A stretch of DNA of 64,000 nucleotides from an uncultured Candidatus Saccharibacteria bacterium. GTDB lineage: Bacteria > Patescibacteriota > Saccharimonadia > Saccharimonadales > Saccharimonadaceae. Position numbers and translations under genes: made by a program. The notes under the pieces are model-generated. The model was given only the letters and a program-made list of their open reading frames with translations, searched no databases and was not told the origin of the DNA. The stretch is from NCBI GenBank assembly GCA_945873065.1, contig CAMCBN010000006.1:1-64000 (forward strand), written 5' to 3'. Below are positions 6,646 through 15,106 of this stretch, one piece after another (position 1 is the stretch's first letter; each line of letters begins with the position of its first letter).

Positions 6646-7599
6646 CTAGTTCGCTTCGTACAATTGGAAATACTTTGCGTACAACTGACCTTTAGCTTGC
6701 GGCATACCATCAACCTGCGGACTTACCATATCGTGACCGACTCCGAGCGATGCTGGTATCGTCTCGAGCTTGAATGACGCATGGTTATTCTTCGCCATCT
6801 TTTCTGGGATTGAGCGAGCAAGATTAGCGTCAATCTCCTTGTCGCGTTCGCTCAAAACGACTGCAACGTGTTTGAGACCGGGTGCACCTAGGTTACGCTT
6901 ATATTTTTTGACGAGGAGCATGTACTTGCCGAGAACACGGTAGGACATATCGCCGAACCAACGATCTGGCAGAATATTACGACCATAGAGATTACGCAAA
7001 AGCGGTGCCTGCCAAGCTGACATATGCTTCGATGATGGCTGATAAAATGGCGCGAGGAGTAAGGTGCGCGAAAAGATGTGACTACCGAATTGCGATAGCC
7101 AGGTGGCCATATTGCCACCGCCTGATAAACCAACCACTCCGCGCTCATCCCCCAAGCCACTAACGATACTTGCACCTTGATTCATAACATCAGTCATCTC
7201 TTTGCGTGTCAGTTTCGCGTAATCATGCAAGTTTACCCGACCATGCTGTGGTACACGCGGCACGTATACATTGTATCCTTGATTGTAGAAATAGTCAGCT
7301 AACTCGGAAAATTGCTCAGGGCAGGCACTCACTCCATGCAGCATCAGAACAGCCTTTGCTGTCTTGCGACCGTGAGTCTTGAGGATCGGACGACATTCTG
7401 GCTTGACCTGAGGATCACGCATATCATTTTGTATCACCTGTTGCGCCACTGCGACAGAGGTTTTGTAGTCATATTGTTTGATATCTGCTCGACCAAACCC
7501 ACCTGCTGATACTGGTTGTGTAAATAACGTCGACACGGCCACGACCGACACGGCACCTGCCATGGTGATTTTTGCTAAAATCATATGTGGTATACTCAT
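6646..7599 (-). CDS. secreted alpha/beta hydrolase
   Basis: 317 residues. A signal peptide or anchor covers ~residues 5-32 (ILAKITMAGAVSVVAVSTL then QPVSAGG). The hydrolase core shows an oxyanion-hole region AVLMLHGVSACPEQF, the nucleophile elbow VGLSGGGN (Ser), an acid in VVLSERDKEID and the His of GVGHDM, so the catalytic triad looks complete. It resembles carboxylesterase/lysophospholipase-type hydrolases acting outside the membrane; the substrate is unknown. The gene stands alone. Upstream is a weak -10-like GCATAAAT with no good SD, and an inner ATG (M6) is an alternative start. An enzyme attacking host lipids or esters would suit an epibiont, but this is inference. Confidence 0.8.
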   Translation of the reverse strand: MSIPHMILAKITMAGAVSVVAVSTLFTQPVSAGGFGRADIKQYDYKTSVAVAQQVIQNDMRDPQVKPECRPILKTHGRKTAKAVLMLHGVSACPEQFSELADYFYNQGYNVYVPRVPQHGRVNLHDYAKLTRKEMTDVMNQGASIVSGLGDERGVVGLSGGGNMATWLSQFGSHIFSRTLLLAPFYQPSSKHMSAWQAPLLRNLYGRNILPDRWFGDMSYRVLGKYMLLVKKYKRNLGAPGLKHVAVVLSERDKEIDANLARSIPEKMAKNNHASFKLETIPASLGVGHDMVSPQVDGMPQAKGQLYAKYFQLYEAN

Positions 7600-7689
7600 G
7601 TATTTATGCTACCACGAATATCCTTGCGGATGTCAACCCCCCTATTTATTGCAGGTAAACGTATTGATTTCACTTTACACAATATGTGT

Positions 7690-7695
7690 TATAAT
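7690..7695 (+). promoter_or_regulatory. -10 box, leaderless type
   Basis: TATAAT 7 nt before ATG 7703 with no SD between. Confidence 0.6.
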
Positions 7696-7702
7696 ATCGG
7701 CA

Positions 7703-8277
7703 ATGAATGTTATCTTATTTTTATCCCTCATCATCGTACTCGCTATTGGACTAGGTCTGTTTATTGTACTCAAATCTCCGCAACTCGTCCCGCAATCGAT
7801 CATTGTCAAAGAAATCCTCGCCACCAGAGATTCGCTATTTAGCTACCGAATGGACGTACGCCGGTTTATCAATGATGCTACTAATCTCTTCGCTAATATT
7901 TCATCGGTAGCCATTGATGCTCGTGTACAGAATGATCTATGCTCGCTATCGCGCGTTGCGAAGAACGATTACAGCAGATTATCGATATCTTTCGGCAAAC
8001 GATACATGAACTTAATCAAATCCGCCCACAGACTGACGAATTTCAACGTGTCACTTCACTACTGTTAACCGACACGCGACGAGCAGCTAGCGAATACCAG
8101 CACTTACTTAATCTGTTGCAGCAGGCATTGTATGAGCAATACAATGACACTATGTCGCAAGCGCCATCGTTCCTACAACGCTTCGACACAAATAGTTATG
8201 ATACTGTCGCGACAGCCTTGCTCGATAGTGTACCCGAAGACCAATTCGCAACGGATTTGTATAACTATATGTACTAA
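7703..8277 (+). pseudogene. membrane-anchored helical protein, frame broken near 7936-7960
   Basis: The first frame starts at ATG 7703 (MNVILFLSLIIVLAIGLGLF), giving an N-terminal membrane helix followed by a helical region (VKEILATRDSLFSYRMDVRR), and stops near 8068. From 7936 the -1 frame carries the better continuation, a long amphipathic helical stretch (RLQQIIDIFRQTIHELNQ, EYQHLLNLLQQALYEQYND) ending at TAA 8275-8277. The intact protein would be about 190 residues. No slippery heptamer is visible, so a one-base loss or a sequence error is likelier than programmed frameshifting. Two overlapping genes (second ATG at 7939) would need a 130-nt overlap. Confidence 0.5.
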
Positions 8278-8330
8278 CTAATTAAAATCCTAGATATACT
8301 TTCACTGTACACTCACAGTTGGCTTCCAAT

Positions 8331-9242
8331 CTACGCCCCCACTCGATCTTTTTTGTGGCGGCGACGTGCGTTAAATTCAATATACTCGATGATTGACGTT
8401 GCCACATCTCTGCCGGTAATCTTCTCGATACCAAAACCTGGACTCGCATTTACCTCTAGTACTAATGGTCCACGGCTAGAACGCATAAAATCAACACCAG
8501 CCACATTAAGTCCCATTGCCTTGGCGGCCTTGATGCACATTTTACGCTCCTCTGTGGTCAATCTGATCACTGTACCCTCACCACCTTTGTGAAGGTTCGA
8601 ACGAAAATCGTCATCCAAACTTTGTCGTTTCATGCTGGCGACGACACGGCCACCTACCACAAACGCCCGAATATCTACACCGGCCGACTCTTTGATAAAT
8701 TCTTGCAACAAGATGTTCGTGCCATCCTCGTTCGTTAGGTAAAACGCCTGAAGTACTGATTTGGCGGCCTTTCTGGTTTCTGCCAGTACCACACCATTGC
8801 CATGTGTACCGCGCGCAAGTTTGATGATCACTGGTGTACCGCCTAATTTCTCAATCAAATCGTCAATGTCAGCAGAGTTACGGCTAAACACTGTCTTCGG
8901 GATAGCTACACCAGCTTTTGCCAGCAACTGCATCGACCGCAGCTTATCGCGCGAACGAGCGATTGCCAGCGAACTCGACACCGAATAGATCCCCTGCATC
9001 TCCAACTGCCGCACGATCGCCGTACCATAGCGTGTCATATGGCTGGCTATACGTGGGATGATCGCATCATACCTACTGAGGTCTTCACCACGGTAACTGA
9101 CTCGCGGGCTGCTTTGCTCGATCGAAGCGTAGCATTCACGATATCGAACAATTTGGGCCTGATGACCTCGGCGCTCTGCCACCTCTTTCAAGCGTTTCGT
9201 CGAGTAATTACCGGGGCCGTTGGATAGAATTGCGATCTTCAT
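8331..9242 (-). CDS. rimK: RimK-family ATP-grasp alpha-L-glutamate ligase
   Basis: 303 residues, near the usual RimK length. The N-terminal pre-ATP-grasp part (MKIAILSNGPGNYSTKRL) is followed by ATP-grasp motifs: SRDKLRSMQLL, the glycine-rich GGTPVIIKLARGTHGNGV, LLQEFIKES, DIRAFVVGGRVVASM and the metal-binding VLEVNASPGFGIE. RimK adds glutamates to the C-terminus of ribosomal protein S6, and relatives make poly-glutamate or modify other proteins. Its start overlaps the stop of the next upstream gene, a ligase-protease fusion, so both are co-expressed. S6 itself is not in this window, so the substrate is inferred from family. Confidence 0.9.
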   Translation of the reverse strand: MKIAILSNGPGNYSTKRLKEVAERRGHQAQIVRYRECYASIEQSSPRVSYRGEDLSRYDAIIPRIASHMTRYGTAIVRQLEMQGIYSVSSSLAIARSRDKLRSMQLLAKAGVAIPKTVFSRNSADIDDLIEKLGGTPVIIKLARGTHGNGVVLAETRKAAKSVLQAFYLTNEDGTNILLQEFIKESAGVDIRAFVVGGRVVASMKRQSLDDDFRSNLHKGGEGTVIRLTTEERKMCIKAAKAMGLNVAGVDFMRSSRGPLVLEVNASPGFGIEKITGRDVATSIIEYIEFNARRRHKKDRVGA

Positions 9243-11560
9243 AGAGATAACTTCACCGTATCACTAATAAATTGCTGACTTACATCGACGATATACTCAC
9301 CAAATAGAAAATCACGGCCGAGCAAAACTGGATAAAGCATATGGTGGCGTTCTACCACGCTACACTCAACTATTTTTTCGTTGCCACCCACCTTAAATTT
9401 TATTGGCACCACATATCGAGGTGCTCCACCATCCGTCTTCTCTGGGTTCTTTACCTCAACAACTTTAGATAAAGGAAACACAAATGTTCGACCATCATAC
9501 AGTGGATGATCTGGATCAAATAATACGAATGACACTTTACCATCCTCCTCCTTCATGCTTGAAGCGGCGATCGACGAACGCGTCGCACCTGTATCTACCC
9601 GAGCAACTAAGCGGATGCCATGAAAGTCGGGTAGCTCCACTCTAACCAATCGCCCTATCATCTGTTTGGGTTTATTATCCTTAATAACCCCACTTGTGCG
9701 AGATGCTACCTCAGGAGGTGTACGTTCTTGACTTGCCATCACAAACAGAACACTACGATGCTCAGAAGTCCGAAGTATGTGTCGTACTCCAGACGCATCA
9801 TTATCGACAATAAACTGACCACTCCACGATAGCGACCTCTTGGCTTCGTCGAGGATAAGGTTTTTTATAGCCGGACGGTACCCGCATAGTCTACTGCAAA
9901 CCAAAAATTCACATTTATTATCTAAGGAAACATCAAAATAATGCTCTTGGATGATCGCCTCAAGCTCCCGACATATATCACGAAAAGCTGCCATACGCAC
10001 CGTTCGCTGATAAAATCTTGACTCCCCTAGAATGGCGTGAGTGAGGAGGTAAACCCTTAATTTAAGAGCATCTTTGTGCGATAGCTCGCCACACTCTACT
10101 AGCGCCTGGTATCCCTTTGATATTTTTATGATCTCGTATGGATCGACAAGAACCATCGACGATAGCTTGAGTGATGTATTGAAATAATTTTTTAATGTAT
10201 AAAAGAAATTTACAGCAAGCGTCGAAAGTACTCTTATAGCATCATGGTCAAGCGATAGGTCACGGAATAGCGTGATAAATTCTTTATCAGAGACCAACTC
10301 AGCAACATATGGCCGGATATCCTTATTATAAACACTATCACTGAAAATAACTTTGAATAGAAGGGCATTATACACGGGTAGCATCCGATACTTTTCGAGG
10401 TACTTTTTACGATATGGTCTAATCTGATCAGCAGTTAATGGCTTGTCTTTCTTGTCAAAAATGGATCGCAATAACTGGCGTGTAGCACTAGCAGTCATTC
10501 CGACATAGCTCTCCTGCTCACGGTCGAGGACCTGCCGAGCCCACGCATCTCCTGTCCACAGCCATAACCGCGAAGCATAATGAAACGCCTTTACAGGATA
10601 GGTAGAAATCATCTGCTTGTGGTATTGGTCGACCAGTTGGGCGGGTGACAATTCCCCGTCGAGTCTCGCAAGCACACTCTCGACATACTGTGCGATCTCT
10701 GCCGCGACATTTACTCCGGTAGTCGCTTGAAACCCAAACTCACCACCCCACTGAGGCGCCGTATTGACTTCGAGAATTTTATACTCACCGGTCGTAGCAT
10801 CGCGAATAATATCCACGCCACATACTCTCAGGTTGAATAACCCTGCCACCTTGGGGGCTATGTCAAAAATCACCGAAAGTACATCTTCATCAGTTTCATT
10901 ATACGCCCGCGCACCACGCGAGATATTGTTGAGATACGAGCCATCACGGGCGACACGTTTCATGACACCAATAGGCCTGCCGCCTATGACGATCACTCTC
11001 CAGTCACCATCATTCGCAATAAAATTTTGGAGAACGTAATTCTTCAACGGTAGCGCCAGACGCTGTAAATCATCGACAGAATGAAGCAACTCAATACCGA
11101 CTCCTCGACTACCGTCATAGGGCTTAGCAATAACCGGAAATGATAGGAGTTTTTTCTGCAGCAACGACCCGAACTGCTCTAATGTAAGGACATTATATGT
11201 CGGGATGCTATAGCGCGCCAGTGATTTCTCTGAAGCAATTGTCTGCTGCTGGTAGAATTTTTCACTTGTACCAGGTCTCAAAAATACTGCCTCATTAACC
11301 ATATAGGTTTTCTCCAAATAGTTTGCGACGCTACTTCTTTGCACACTCTTCTGCAACGACGAAGCACGCCAAAGCGTCACTCTGCCAAGTTTTTTCATTT
11401 CTTCAGAAAAATCAGCCGCCCGATCAAAATCGATGATCTTCACGCCTAAGCCCCGTTTCGTCAGCTCTTTGATAAGCTCTGCGACATGATAACCGTTGCC
11501 GCTCTTCGCTACAATGCTAACGTCAGGTCGTACAGAAATATTTTTTTGAGATGCACCCAC
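9239..11560 (-). CDS. ATP-grasp ligase fused to a RimB-like retropepsin-type protease
   Basis: 773 residues from GTG 11560. Residues ~1-300 form a RimK-like ATP-grasp module (VIAKPYDGSRGVGIELL, DWRVIVIGGRPIGVMKR, ILEVNTAPQWGGE). Residues ~310-620 are a helical domain I do not recognise. Residues ~635-773 match the RimB/PF05618 aspartic-protease-like domain, with the active-site RVDTGATRSS, a flap-like LSKVV region and LLGRDFLFG. It overlaps rimK by ATGA. In pseudomonads a separate RimB trims the glutamate tails RimK adds to S6; here a ligase and a protease appear to share one chain. An alternative is maturation of a secreted or surface polypeptide. Confidence 0.85.
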   Translation of the reverse strand: MGASQKNISVRPDVSIVAKSGNGYHVAELIKELTKRGLGVKIIDFDRAADFSEEMKKLGRVTLWRASSLQKSVQRSSVANYLEKTYMVNEAVFLRPGTSEKFYQQQTIASEKSLARYSIPTYNVLTLEQFGSLLQKKLLSFPVIAKPYDGSRGVGIELLHSVDDLQRLALPLKNYVLQNFIANDGDWRVIVIGGRPIGVMKRVARDGSYLNNISRGARAYNETDEDVLSVIFDIAPKVAGLFNLRVCGVDIIRDATTGEYKILEVNTAPQWGGEFGFQATTGVNVAAEIAQYVESVLARLDGELSPAQLVDQYHKQMISTYPVKAFHYASRLWLWTGDAWARQVLDREQESYVGMTASATRQLLRSIFDKKDKPLTADQIRPYRKKYLEKYRMLPVYNALLFKVIFSDSVYNKDIRPYVAELVSDKEFITLFRDLSLDHDAIRVLSTLAVNFFYTLKNYFNTSLKLSSMVLVDPYEIIKISKGYQALVECGELSHKDALKLRVYLLTHAILGESRFYQRTVRMAAFRDICRELEAIIQEHYFDVSLDNKCEFLVCSRLCGYRPAIKNLILDEAKRSLSWSGQFIVDNDASGVRHILRTSEHRSVLFVMASQERTPPEVASRTSGVIKDNKPKQMIGRLVRVELPDFHGIRLVARVDTGATRSSIAASSMKEEDGKVSFVLFDPDHPLYDGRTFVFPLSKVVEVKNPEKTDGGAPRYVVPIKFKVGGNEKIVECSVVERHHMLYPVLLGRDFLFGEYIVDVSQQFISDTVKLSL

Positions 11561-11762
11561 AACGAAAACCTCTTTCCTCTTATCACAAAAATATACCCTA
11601 GGCTACCTTTATGACGCATACTGCCTACAAAATATATTTCTCCGCCAATTACACTATAATGATACGATATTTCAAAAAATACTATCTGTCAATAGCCTCG
11701 CGTCTGCCCTCTCACCTTAACGATTCTGCAAATTTAGCGTGCCATCACGCCCCATTCACAAC

Positions 11763-12083
11763 CTACGCTTTACTCTTCGGCGATTTTTTCGTCAAACCAA
11801 CAACGCCGACGATGACTCCTGACAGCAATAATAATACCGATGAAATGCCCATCACGCGTCTGTATTCTGGATATTCCCAATCACGCCATTTGTTGTAACT
11901 TTCAATACTAATTGGACAACCGCCCTGAGAATCGTCGCTAAAGCCTGCTGACGGCTGACCTTGCGCAACACATTCAAACTTTGGCTCTGGCGTGAAGAAG
12001 CGAGTTACCGACAAAACGATCACAACTACGCCAATGGCGATCATAGTTCCGCTAGCGATCAATAATTTCTTCTTTAAACTCAT
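11763..12083 (-). CDS. small membrane protein with two transmembrane helices
   Basis: About 106 residues, starting MSLKKKLLIASGTMIAIG; GGAG just upstream fixes this ATG over one six codons earlier. Helices lie near residues 5-25 and 75-95, enclosing a short external loop with two cysteines (FECVAQGQ, GGCPISIESY) that could form a disulfide. The C-terminus is lysine-rich (GLTKKSPKSKA). No family was recognised. It is a single gene with gaps on both sides. Confidence 0.6.
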   Translation of the reverse strand: MSLKKKLLIASGTMIAIGVVVIVLSVTRFFTPEPKFECVAQGQPSAGFSDDSQGGCPISIESYNKWRDWEYPEYRRVMGISSVLLLLSGVIVGVVGLTKKSPKSKA

Positions 12084-12175
12084 AAAATTCTCCTTCCACA
12101 CACAGTCATATCATTCTCTCGTTTATTATAGCATTTTCTCGCGGTTATCGCTAAATTTTACACACCCCATTCTTC

Positions 12176-12508
12176 TTAAATCAACACGGCTAATCGTGTT
12201 ATGACAAGTCTATGTCGAAGTCTCCGATTGTTGGCGAGGGCGGGGTGGACCTTATCACTATATTCAAACACCACACCTTCTCCAAGTATTCGCTGTATTG
12301 GACGAGCAGATTCAGCCAATACGACAGATGCAGATGATATCGCTTCCGCAGGTGCGTTGTCGTGCCACGTCTCAGATGATTGATCCATAGCCTCACGAAG
12401 AGTTCTACCGAGTTCATCCTGCTCAGCGATCAGTTTCTCCATTGCGCACTTTGCAGCCTCCAGCTCAAATGGCAAAATTGGTAGCTCACCCTTTTCTATT
12501 GTTTGCAA
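12176..12508 (-). CDS. short helical protein, possibly GreA-N-like
   Basis: 110 residues from TTG 12508, right at the end of the (restored) CYTH gene. Helices dominate (LEAAKCAMEKLIAEQDELGR), followed by ETWHDNAPAEAISSASVVLAE, a pattern slightly reminiscent of the N-terminal coiled coil of transcript-cleavage factors (DNAE-type tip), though the usual acidic tip is weak. The last ~25 residues (NNRRLRHRLVITRLAVLI) look unlike a folded domain, so the 3' end may be another frame error in this damaged stretch. Function not assigned. Confidence 0.45.
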   Translation of the reverse strand: MQTIEKGELPILPFELEAAKCAMEKLIAEQDELGRTLREAMDQSSETWHDNAPAEAISSASVVLAESARPIQRILGEGVVFEYSDKVHPALANNRRLRHRLVITRLAVLI

Positions 12509-13063
12509 AATTCTTTATGCTTTGCCTTCTCAAACTTCAATTCAGACACTTTTTTCAGATCAATACCCATCTCCTTATATAGGTCAGCTGTATTTTTGAT
12601 GACTAGTTCACCGTTAGCATACCCCAAGCATTTTAGCCGTCTTTATCACTGCACTAGAATCACCTGCCTCAATTTCTATATAAGGACTTAGCTTTGGCCA
12701 GTAATCAATCACTACCTGCGCCCCCTCTAGTTCATATTCTTCGCGTCGATTCTCTTGATAGCCACGCGGCTTAATACCAATTTTTTCTAATATAATGAGT
12801 ACTTCGTCAATATCAGAAACTGTCACCTCCCACTCTTTCGTGCCATCAATTGCGTTACTCTCGATTTCTTTCACTGTCAAGGTCGTCTTTATACCATCAG
12901 AACGCAACCTGACCCAACGATTCGGTGTAACTGGAATAGTATCAAAAACATATCGACAAAAATTGTACTCGCCAACTTTTTTCGCGCCTAGACTTTGTAG
13001 TTTTTGCCAAACTGTAACTGGATTTATGCCTAGTATCTTTGCCTCGTGTTCAATGTTCGCCAT
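12496..13063 (-). pseudogene. CYTH-domain phosphatase/class IV adenylate cyclase-like, frameshifted at G4
   Basis: Starts at ATG 13063 (MANIEHEAKILGI) after a G-rich SD. The EHEAK signature, WVRLRSDGIKTTLTVKE, EWEVTVSDIDEVLIIL, REEYELEGAQVVIDYWP and YIEIEAGD follow the order of a CYTH tunnel fold, which hydrolyses triphosphate compounds or makes cAMP. The frame stops early as AKMLGVC. Removing one base from the C-run 12622-12625 (G4 on the coding strand) gives AKMLGYANGELVIKNTADLY and runs to TAG 12496-12498, the normal CYTH C-terminus. The gene follows the broken radical SAM gene. Confidence 0.75.
12622..12625. other. C4/G4 homopolymer at the CYTH frame break
   Basis: One base fewer in this run restores a full-length CYTH C-terminus in the minus-strand frame. 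Confidence 0.65.
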
Positions 13064-13106
13064 AATGACCCCTTTCATGCTATTTGACGGCTTTGATATC
13101 GTTCGT

Positions 13107-14089
13107 TTAATGATTGCCACTATCTGTTCGTAAATTATTTATTTCATCAATTACAGGGCTGGTAGCAAACTCATCTATATCCAGGGTCAAATCCATACGT
13201 TGAATACAAACACCAACTTTGTAAACACTATTTGCATCAATATATGCGCGAACTCCGTAATAACCCTCTTTGCAGTCTTGATCATTATTAAGACTGCATG
13301 TCATTCAAAATCCGTACGGATATGCGACTATCGTACTGGTCAATGACTCGCCGTACGCGATTGGCGTGCGAGTAATCAGGCATGACTATATTAGCATCAA
13401 CTTTAATTCCGTATTGTAGAGCTTCATCTATAGAACGCTTTAGCGAGTCAATTTTTCTTTTAGCTCGCTTTACATCTCGATACTTTTCATGTTGCACTTC
13501 GGCTAACTCTTCTGGTGTTGTGCCAAAAATGCTGAAATTAACCTTCTCAAAGCCAGCTGCCGCACAATCGCGAAATACCCGACTATTTTCACCATTCGAA
13601 GTCAATTTTACAGAGAAACCGCGTGAAGTAGCCCGGTAAATTATTTCTGGTAGTTGACGATGAAGTGTCGGCTCACCACCGGTTAGATGTAACTCTTCTG
13701 TGCCAAGAGTTTGCGACAAAACGTCAAGAGTTCTATCAAATTCTTCATCTGGTCGCATGGCGCCAGGTACGAAATTAACCCCATTATAAGACTCAAACAC
13801 CGAGACTCGCCCCCCTATATGTCGGGTTGGGGAGTAGAGTATTTCCGTTTTTGAACGCGGCCGCTACAGGCGTTCCTTCATTATGGCAAAATGTACAGGT
13901 CATACCGCAGCTATCAACAATCTTGAGGCGTGCTGTACTGTCTACGCCGACCTTAACTGGTACTATCCTTTCCTGCAAAACAAGGCTCTCCACATCATCT
14001 GGCAGCCCATAAAGAGGTAACCGCTCGGCAACAGAACACTCTAATGAACTGCCCTCGAGGTATCCTCTGTTTCTTGTCTTTCGCTCCAT
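13107..14089 (-). pseudogene. radical SAM enzyme, split into three frames
   Basis: Frame 1 (14089 to 13793) carries the [4Fe-4S] motif SCGMTCTFCHNEGTP (CX3CX2C). Frame 2 (13800 to 13288) carries the SAM-binding HLTGGEPTLHRQLPE and LTSNGENS strands. Frame 3 (13304 to 13107) ends with VGVCIQRMDLTLDIDEFA. Order and content are those of one radical SAM protein of about 320 residues. The first break is cured by removing one base from the C6 run 13810-13815, which gives YRGRVSVFESYNG. The second, near 13298, needs a one-base removal outside any homopolymer. The substrate is unknown; the gene lies directly upstream of the CYTH gene, so the two may form a unit. Confidence 0.75.
13810..13815. other. 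C6/G6 homopolymer at the first radical SAM frame break
   Basis: Five instead of six bases would join the CX3CX2C frame with the GGEP frame. Confidence 0.7.
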
Positions 14090-14199
14090 GTTATTATAAA
14101 TAACAATAAGAGTTGTACTCGTCAATAGTACTGCAGCTAGCTTTACTTTATAGTGAATGTTTACCCCTATCGTAACGCCGCCCCACGCCGCATCTGTGT

Positions 14200-14205
14200 T
14201 ATGAT
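14200..14205 (+). promoter_or_regulatory. -10 box (TATGAT) of pheA, leaderless type
   Basis: Sits 6 nt before ATG 14212 with no SD. The 30-nt stretch from here into the coding start is strikingly similar to 12197-12230. Confidence 0.6.
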
Positions 14206-14211
14206 GAATCT

Positions 14212-15030
14212 ATGTCCAAATCACTCATTGTCGCTATCCAGGGTCAAGCTGGCTCGTTTCATCACCAAGCTGCGGCGCAGTGGTATGGCGCAGACGTGGA
14301 GATTTTGCCGTGTGCAACGTTTAGCGAAGTATTCAATGCTTACGCCGAAGGGGCGGCAGATGCGGTAGTAACAGCGGTCGAAAACACTCTGTATGGCAGT
14401 ATCAATGAAGTTTACCGTTTCGTCGAAGAGTGCGAGGCACCGATCGTTGGTGAAATTAAATTGGCAGTCGACCAAATGCTAATTGCTCGACCAGGCGCTA
14501 GATTATCCGATATCACCGAAATATATTCGCACCCTGTAGCGCTAGCGCAATGCCGTGATTTTTTTAAGAAGCGACTACCGAACGCAACGCTAATTGAGTT
14601 TTTCGACACGGCTGGGGCAGTAGAATTCATCGCGAACGAAGGCAAAAATCATATGGCGGCGGTAGCAGGAAAAGTAGCAGCCGACCTGCATCAGATGCCA
14701 ATTTTGGCGCATTCGATTCAAGACAATCAAGATAATATTACCCGCTTTTTGGTGCTAGAAACAGGCGATCCGCCGAGGGACGCAACTCGTGCATCGATAG
14801 TTATCACTACTAGTCACCAGCCAGGCGCACTAGTCAAAGTACTAAATGTTTTCGCGCAAGCCAACGTTAATCTCGCCAAATTACAATCCCAGCCAATCGT
14901 TGGTCAGCCGTGGCGTTATAAGTTTTTCATGGTGGTCGATTGCGCCGGACCAAAATTGTACCGACTACTTGAGCAGATTGAAGCGAGCGGCCACTTGGCG
15001 ACAGTACTTGGCGAATACCGAGCAGGATGA
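14212..15030 (+). CDS. pheA: prephenate dehydratase with ACT domain
   Basis: 272 residues, the normal length of a monofunctional enzyme. The PDT domain starts SLIVAIQGQAGSFHHQAA and contains DAVVTAVENTLYGSI, YSHPVALAQCRDFF and the DNQDNITRFLVL catalytic TRF motif. From ~residue 190 an ACT domain (HQPGALVKVLNVFAQANVNL, then LQSQPI) provides the phenylalanine-binding regulatory part. The reaction is prephenate to phenylpyruvate, the step before phenylalanine. No other aromatic-pathway gene is in the window and the gene stands alone, so its supply of prephenate in such a reduced cell is unclear. It appears intact. Confidence 0.9.
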   Translation: MSKSLIVAIQGQAGSFHHQAAAQWYGADVEILPCATFSEVFNAYAEGAADAVVTAVENTLYGSINEVYRFVEECEAPIVGEIKLAVDQMLIARPGARLSDITEIYSHPVALAQCRDFFKKRLPNATLIEFFDTAGAVEFIANEGKNHMAAVAGKVAADLHQMPILAHSIQDNQDNITRFLVLETGDPPRDATRASIVITTSHQPGALVKVLNVFAQANVNLAKLQSQPIVGQPWRYKFFMVVDCAGPKLYRLLEQIEASGHLATVLGEYRAG

Positions 15031-15106
15031 TGGCTTCTATAGCCACCAATGAAAAACACCGACTATAATCATATGTGACTTTTCTTAGTGCTATAGATTT
15101 TCATGA

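Noticed and set aside
7939..8277. Second ORF as an independent overlapping gene
   Set aside because: It would overlap the first ORF by 130 nt, has no SD, and completes the helical protein begun in the other frame.
12201..12383. 60-codon + strand ORF
   Set aside because: No motif; opposite strand has a more protein-like helical frame. The 41-codon ORF at 12212 is kept only as a finding about the promoter-like match.
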